From contig JAERMQ010000060.1 of assembly GCA_016844745.1 (NCBI GenBank), positions 1-52,406 of the forward strand: a stretch of 52,406 bases of DNA, given 5' to 3'. Shown here piece by piece: positions 48,657 to 52,406 of this stretch. A program made the position numbers and the translations under genes. Each line of letters starts with the position of its first letter. The stretch's first letter is position 1. Below the pieces are notes generated by a model that worked only from the letters and a program-made list of their open reading frames with translations, was not told where the DNA came from and did no database searches. The stretch is from Ignavibacteria bacterium (GTDB lineage: Bacteria; Bacteroidota; Ignavibacteria; Kapaibacteriales; UBA2268).

Positions 48657-51392
48657 ATGAAAATCAAATACTTATTTCTTGTTCTGATAATATTGTCTTC
48701 ATCCCTCGCAGCCCGGAAACCGGCAGATTTACCAAAGTTGCTTACGGTAAATAACGCAGGGGAATATTTCATGTTTACTGTTCCTCCCGGTCATGAACTG
48801 GATACCACAATTCCTGACAACTTCATAAAAATCTATATAACTTCAACAGTAAAAACATTAGTGGCTGTTGAAGTAAGGAGCCAGGGCTTCAAACGGGAGC
48901 AATATACAATTCCGAACGATGTTATTGAATTCACCCTTCCTCCTGAAATTGCCCAGCCATATATTGCTACCGGCAAATCAGCGGAAGTAGAGGAACAAAA
49001 TTACGAAGGTGCTGCAATAATGATTTATGCCAATTCCCCAATCATTGTCTATTGTATGCCGAATTACGGTAAATACGGCGAAGGGTTTTTAGTTCTTCCG
49101 GTAAGTAGTCTTGGCAAAGAATATATTTGTACATCCTACAACACAGACCCTATGTTTTCAGCAGTATCAGGTAATCATTTTCCTGCATTATGCGGAATTG
49201 TAGCGCCCTATAATGATACTAAAGTAAAATTTACTTTGGGAGGTAATCCTTCATCTATTACAGCCGGGGGACTCCATTCAGGACAATATGTAACAATAGT
49301 TTTGAATAAAGGCGATGTATTTATGGTATCTTCGAAAGGTGATTATGGTGATTTAGCAGGTAGTAAAATAACAGCTACAAAACCGGTTGCCGTTATTTCG
49401 GGAAATTCGCTTAATAACATACCGGCAGGCAATGGTCCGGGTAATTATAGCTGCGAAATGGAACTGCCTGTTCAGACCTGGGGAAAGTATTATCATGTTT
49501 CGACAACTCCCTGGCGGAAGCATCCGTCTTTAATACGGATTTTTGCAAAAGAGCCACACACAACGATATTCCGGGATGGTAAACAAATTTCCTATATTAA
49601 GAGTCCGGGAGGTATAATTGGTGAAGGGTATCAGGAAATCCGTTTAACGCCATTGGACCAGCCAATAAAGCCGGTTGTTATTTCCGGAGATAAGCCTATT
49701 TTTGTTATGCAATATAACTGCGGTTTTCAGGAAGATGGTGAAACAGCTACTGAAGGAGCGCCTTTTTGGATGGCTCAAGTCCCTATCGAGCAATATCAAA
49801 AAGACGCAACATTTTTCCCGCCAAGTACCATTGACCCTCCTGAAAATAATTTACATTATCTGAAACTGTTCTTCGAAACGGATAAATCTGGGGATATTCC
49901 CGATGATATGCAATTCGGTGAACTCAATAATGGAAAAATCAGTTGGACACAATTAAATCACAAGTTTACCGGACAGTTCGATTCATTTTCTTATAATGTA
50001 AATGGGAAAAAATTTGGGATAATATTAATCCCATTACAAAAGCGGGGAGCATATAAAATAAAATCTTCGAGACCATTTATAGCCTATTCTTTTGGGAATT
50101 ATTTTTCAAAATCTTATGGTTTTCCTTCTTTTGCAGGGCTCAGGGATTTAACCAAAACGGATACGCTTCCACCAGTTCCCCTTTGGAGGCTTTGTTGCGA
50201 TGGTGACCTTTGCTGCGGACCGGCTATTGTGAAAGATATGCCAGATAATGATTTAATTCGTTCAAATTTAGCTCAGATTATTTTCCATGAAGATGGGAGT
50301 TATAATTATGAATTTACATATAATGATTTTGTTCCCGGCGAAGCAAGGACTACAACATGGGATTTAAAGCGTATTGATAAGGAAAATAATGCCAGGGCTG
50401 TTATTTCGTTTGTTGACAGGTGCGGTAATGATACAACGATTGAGATTAAATATTGCGCAATAAAATTATCTATAACTCCAAATGAATATGATTTTGGAAT
50501 GGTCAAATTCGGGGAAGAAAAAGTTCAAACCTTTTTATTGAAAAATGAAAATGAGGATTGCAATGTCAATATTTCAAGGTTAGAAGTACCATCGTCATAC
50601 AATCATTATTTTGAAATTATTTCCGAACATCTTCCTTTCACTCTTGCTCCTTTGGAAACAAAATCCTTCATGGTAAAATTCACAGCTTATAATGAAGGGA
50701 ATTTTCATGACTCCATTAGGGTCGGGGATACGAGTAGTTGGATGCCAATAGCCTTCATACGTGCAAAAACAGGTATTCCGGTTATCCAAGTAGGAAATAT
50801 ACCTAATAATGATTGTGACGCCGATTTCGGTAAAAATTTTGTCAATAAACCAAACATAAAATCAGTAAGATTATACAATAAAGGAAGTGCTACTTTAAAT
50901 ATAATGTCAGTTTCTTCACTTAACAAACCTTGTTTTGCCGTAAAATACAAATCAAAATTTCCAGTACAAATACCGGCAAATGGAATTTATACTTTCGATG
51001 TAATATTCAATCCGAAATCGGCAGGAAAATTCCGGGATTCGATAGTGTTTACGTCAGATGCTTATTCTGAAGATTATGTTGCTACGATTTGTGGTGAAGC
51101 CGTTATTAGCGATGTTGAAGAAAATATTACAAAAGATAATTATACAATTTCGATATATCCGAATCCGGTAATCGACGTGGGAATAATTAAATTAAATATC
51201 AATGAGTTGCCGCTTGAAATCTATATTTCGGATATTTTCGGCAGGAGAATTCAGGAAATTGATTTTACAAATTCAACTTCACAAAATGATATGATATATA
51301 GATTCGATGCTTCGCAATTGGCGCAAGGACTCTACTTTTTGAATGTATCTTATGGAGGAAGGGTTGTGGTAAGAAAGTTTGTGATAGGTTGA
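48657..51392 (+). CDS. IgGFc-binding-domain protein with T9SS domain (copy 1)
   Basis: 911 residues. Signal ~1-19 (LVLIILSSSLAARKPADLPK). An IgGFc_binding N-terminal domain covers ~20-380: GEYFMFTVPPGHE, VYCMPNYGKYGEGFLVLPVSSLGKEYICTSYNTDPMFS and HFPALCGIVAPYNDTKVKFTLGGNPSS are its conserved segments. A central region (~380-560) is followed by two choice-of-anchor D domains (GKVITPNEYDFGMVKFGEE and later DADFGKNFVNKP) and a T9SS type A domain (YPNPVIDVGIIKLNI ... GLYFLNV). Surface-exposed. Mammalian-IgG binding is not implied. A tandem paralogue follows. Confidence 0.9.
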   Translation: MKIKYLFLVLIILSSSLAARKPADLPKLLTVNNAGEYFMFTVPPGHELDTTIPDNFIKIYITSTVKTLVAVEVRSQGFKREQYTIPNDVIEFTLPPEIAQPYIATGKSAEVEEQNYEGAAIMIYANSPIIVYCMPNYGKYGEGFLVLPVSSLGKEYICTSYNTDPMFSAVSGNHFPALCGIVAPYNDTKVKFTLGGNPSSITAGGLHSGQYVTIVLNKGDVFMVSSKGDYGDLAGSKITATKPVAVISGNSLNNIPAGNGPGNYSCEMELPVQTWGKYYHVSTTPWRKHPSLIRIFAKEPHTTIFRDGKQISYIKSPGGIIGEGYQEIRLTPLDQPIKPVVISGDKPIFVMQYNCGFQEDGETATEGAPFWMAQVPIEQYQKDATFFPPSTIDPPENNLHYLKLFFETDKSGDIPDDMQFGELNNGKISWTQLNHKFTGQFDSFSYNVNGKKFGIILIPLQKRGAYKIKSSRPFIAYSFGNYFSKSYGFPSFAGLRDLTKTDTLPPVPLWRLCCDGDLCCGPAIVKDMPDNDLIRSNLAQIIFHEDGSYNYEFTYNDFVPGEARTTTWDLKRIDKENNARAVISFVDRCGNDTTIEIKYCAIKLSITPNEYDFGMVKFGEEKVQTFLLKNENEDCNVNISRLEVPSSYNHYFEIISEHLPFTLAPLETKSFMVKFTAYNEGNFHDSIRVGDTSSWMPIAFIRAKTGIPVIQVGNIPNNDCDADFGKNFVNKPNIKSVRLYNKGSATLNIMSVSSLNKPCFAVKYKSKFPVQIPANGIYTFDVIFNPKSAGKFRDSIVFTSDAYSEDYVATICGEAVISDVEENITKDNYTISIYPNPVIDVGIIKLNINELPLEIYISDIFGRRIQEIDFTNSTSQNDMIYRFDASQLAQGLYFLNVSYGGRVVVRKFVIG

Positions 51393-51745
51393 TGAAAATT
51401 GTGAAAAAATATTATCACGTTTGATTAATATTTTCCACAGTGTAACATTCATGTTACAGTATTAGCTACCGAGAACCATACATAATTTACTCATAGAATT
51501 CTTTTATTTTTTTTGCCCATCAAAAAAATGTCATTCCTGCGAATGCAGGAATCCCCTCCCAGAGTGGTTGTTTAGATTCCTATTGTATAAAAGAGGTCAT
51601 TTTTGAACTACAAATAAAATGGAATATTTTAATTTTTTCTACTATAAAAGTTTTTGATAAATTTTGGACTGTTTTTTGTAAGTGATATTATGTCAATCAA
51701 AAAAACTTAACAAAAGGATTACTTACAAAGTCATGGGGTTTTAAT

Positions 51746-52406
51746 ATGAAGGCTATACACTTATTTCTTTTTTTAATAATATTGTCATCATCCCTCTTTG
51801 CCAAAAAAGAACAAAACTTGCCAAAGTTGCTTTCAGCAAATAACTCCGGTAAGGATTTCTGGTTTACGATTCCACCGGGTTACCAAAAAAATTCTTCAGC
51901 CCAAAATAACTTCATTAAAATTTATGTCACTTGTTCGGTAAAAACATTGATAACAATGGCATTACCAAGCCAGGGTATAATCCAACAGAAAAATTCCATC
52001 CCGTATGGCATTATAGAATTCACTCTTTCACCTGAAATTGCCCAACCTTACATTGTTACTGGTAAAACAGCCGAAGTAGTTGAACAGGTTTACGTTGGTG
52101 CTGGAATTCATGTTTATGCCGATTATCCAATCGTTGTTTATTGTATGCCGTTTTACGGAGGCTATGGCGAAGGTTTTTTAGCTATTCCGACATTCAGTCT
52201 CGGATATGATTATATTACCTCAACCTACAACACTGACCCTATGTTTTCTTCGGACTTTGGTTTTCATTTCCCTGCTATATGCGGCATTGTAGCAGCTTAT
52301 AATGATACTAAGCTTAAATTCACAATGGGTGGTAATCCAAATACATCAACTGCAGGCGGTCTCAGACCCGGTCAAGCCAAATCATTTACATTAAATAAAG
52401 GCGATG
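51746..52406 (+). CDS. IgGFc-binding-domain protein with T9SS domain (copy 2), truncated by window end
   Basis: ATG at 51746; ~220 codons to the right edge with no stop. MKAIHLFLFLIILSSSLFAKK(E) is a signal peptide. SGKDFWFTIPPGYQ, VYCMPFYGGYGEGFLAIPTFSLGYDYIT(S), TYNTDPMFSSDFGFHFPAICGIVAAYNDTKLKFTMGGNP repeat the IgGFc_binding pattern of copy 1. The same leader (ttacaaagtcatgg-g) precedes both genes ~10-12 bases before the ATG. Confidence 0.9.
   Translation, partial: MKAIHLFLFLIILSSSLFAKKEQNLPKLLSANNSGKDFWFTIPPGYQKNSSAQNNFIKIYVTCSVKTLITMALPSQGIIQQKNSIPYGIIEFTLSPEIAQPYIVTGKTAEVVEQVYVGAGIHVYADYPIVVYCMPFYGGYGEGFLAIPTFSLGYDYITSTYNTDPMFSSDFGFHFPAICGIVAAYNDTKLKFTMGGNPNTSTAGGLRPGQAKSFTLNKGD

Overview
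The window comes from an AT-rich genome of the Bacteroidota/Chlorobiota (FCB) type. Several large secreted proteins end in type IX secretion (T9SS) C-terminal sorting domains, there is a Bacteroidetes-type promoter (TTTG-N20-TAAGTTTG) in front of the 23S rRNA gene, and a 2-oxoacid:ferredoxin oxidoreductase (korAB) is present. Many intergenic spacers carry palindromes and MITE-like repeats. The mix of T9SS proteins and 'choice-of-anchor V' proteins suggests a Kapabacteria- or Ignavibacteria-like lineage, but this placement is inferred from reading alone.

Layout. (1) 1-8250: an array of small toxin-antitoxin (TA) and TA-like cassettes: brnTA, two DUF3782-like genes, three hicBA pairs, two RelE/ParE pairs, a VapBC pair, DUF2442 and MazF. 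Nearly all are on the + strand and are separated by about 12 copies of a ~100-130 bp repeat. The 3' part of the repeat reads as a decayed T9SS sorting domain. (2) 8244-20200: mostly minus-strand chromosomal genes: an exported MBL hydrolase, a peroxiredoxin, tatD with an in-frame exported barrel-like protein, dnaX, two large T9SS beta-propeller-type proteins and a Cys-rich exported protein. A ~1.3 kb gene-free stretch with inverted-repeat elements follows. (3) 20368-24290: a 23S-5S rRNA unit with no 16S beside it. It has its own promoter and a 716-nt group I intron with a LAGLIDADG endonuclease gene at the I-CeuI-type site (L1923) in helix 69. (4) 24300-31500: a decaying accessory region in which small genes (S23-type four-helix bundle, coiled-coil/TM proteins, retropepsin-like proteins, DUF2283/DUF4258, DUF433/DUF5615) alternate with 3' fragments of 5S rRNA and sorting-domain relics. 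(5) 31668-45600: three paralogous choice-of-anchor V T9SS proteins with variant CXnCH motifs, a DUF5131/TcmP pair, a DinB-like protein and korAB. (6) 45600-52406: an outer-membrane barrel protein, an ArnT/PMT-like glycosyltransferase, a VapB/truncated VapC relic, and two tandem IgGFc-binding-domain T9SS proteins, the second cut by the window end.

Themes. Toxin or partner genes are broken (brnT, vapC, DUF4258, DUF5615, a truncated vapC and an RWRKLKG-type gene) while the adjacent antitoxin or partner remains open. Fragments of conserved genes (T9SS sorting-domain ends and 5S 3' ends) recur at cassette boundaries, as if they were the recombination substrates that build the accessory islands.
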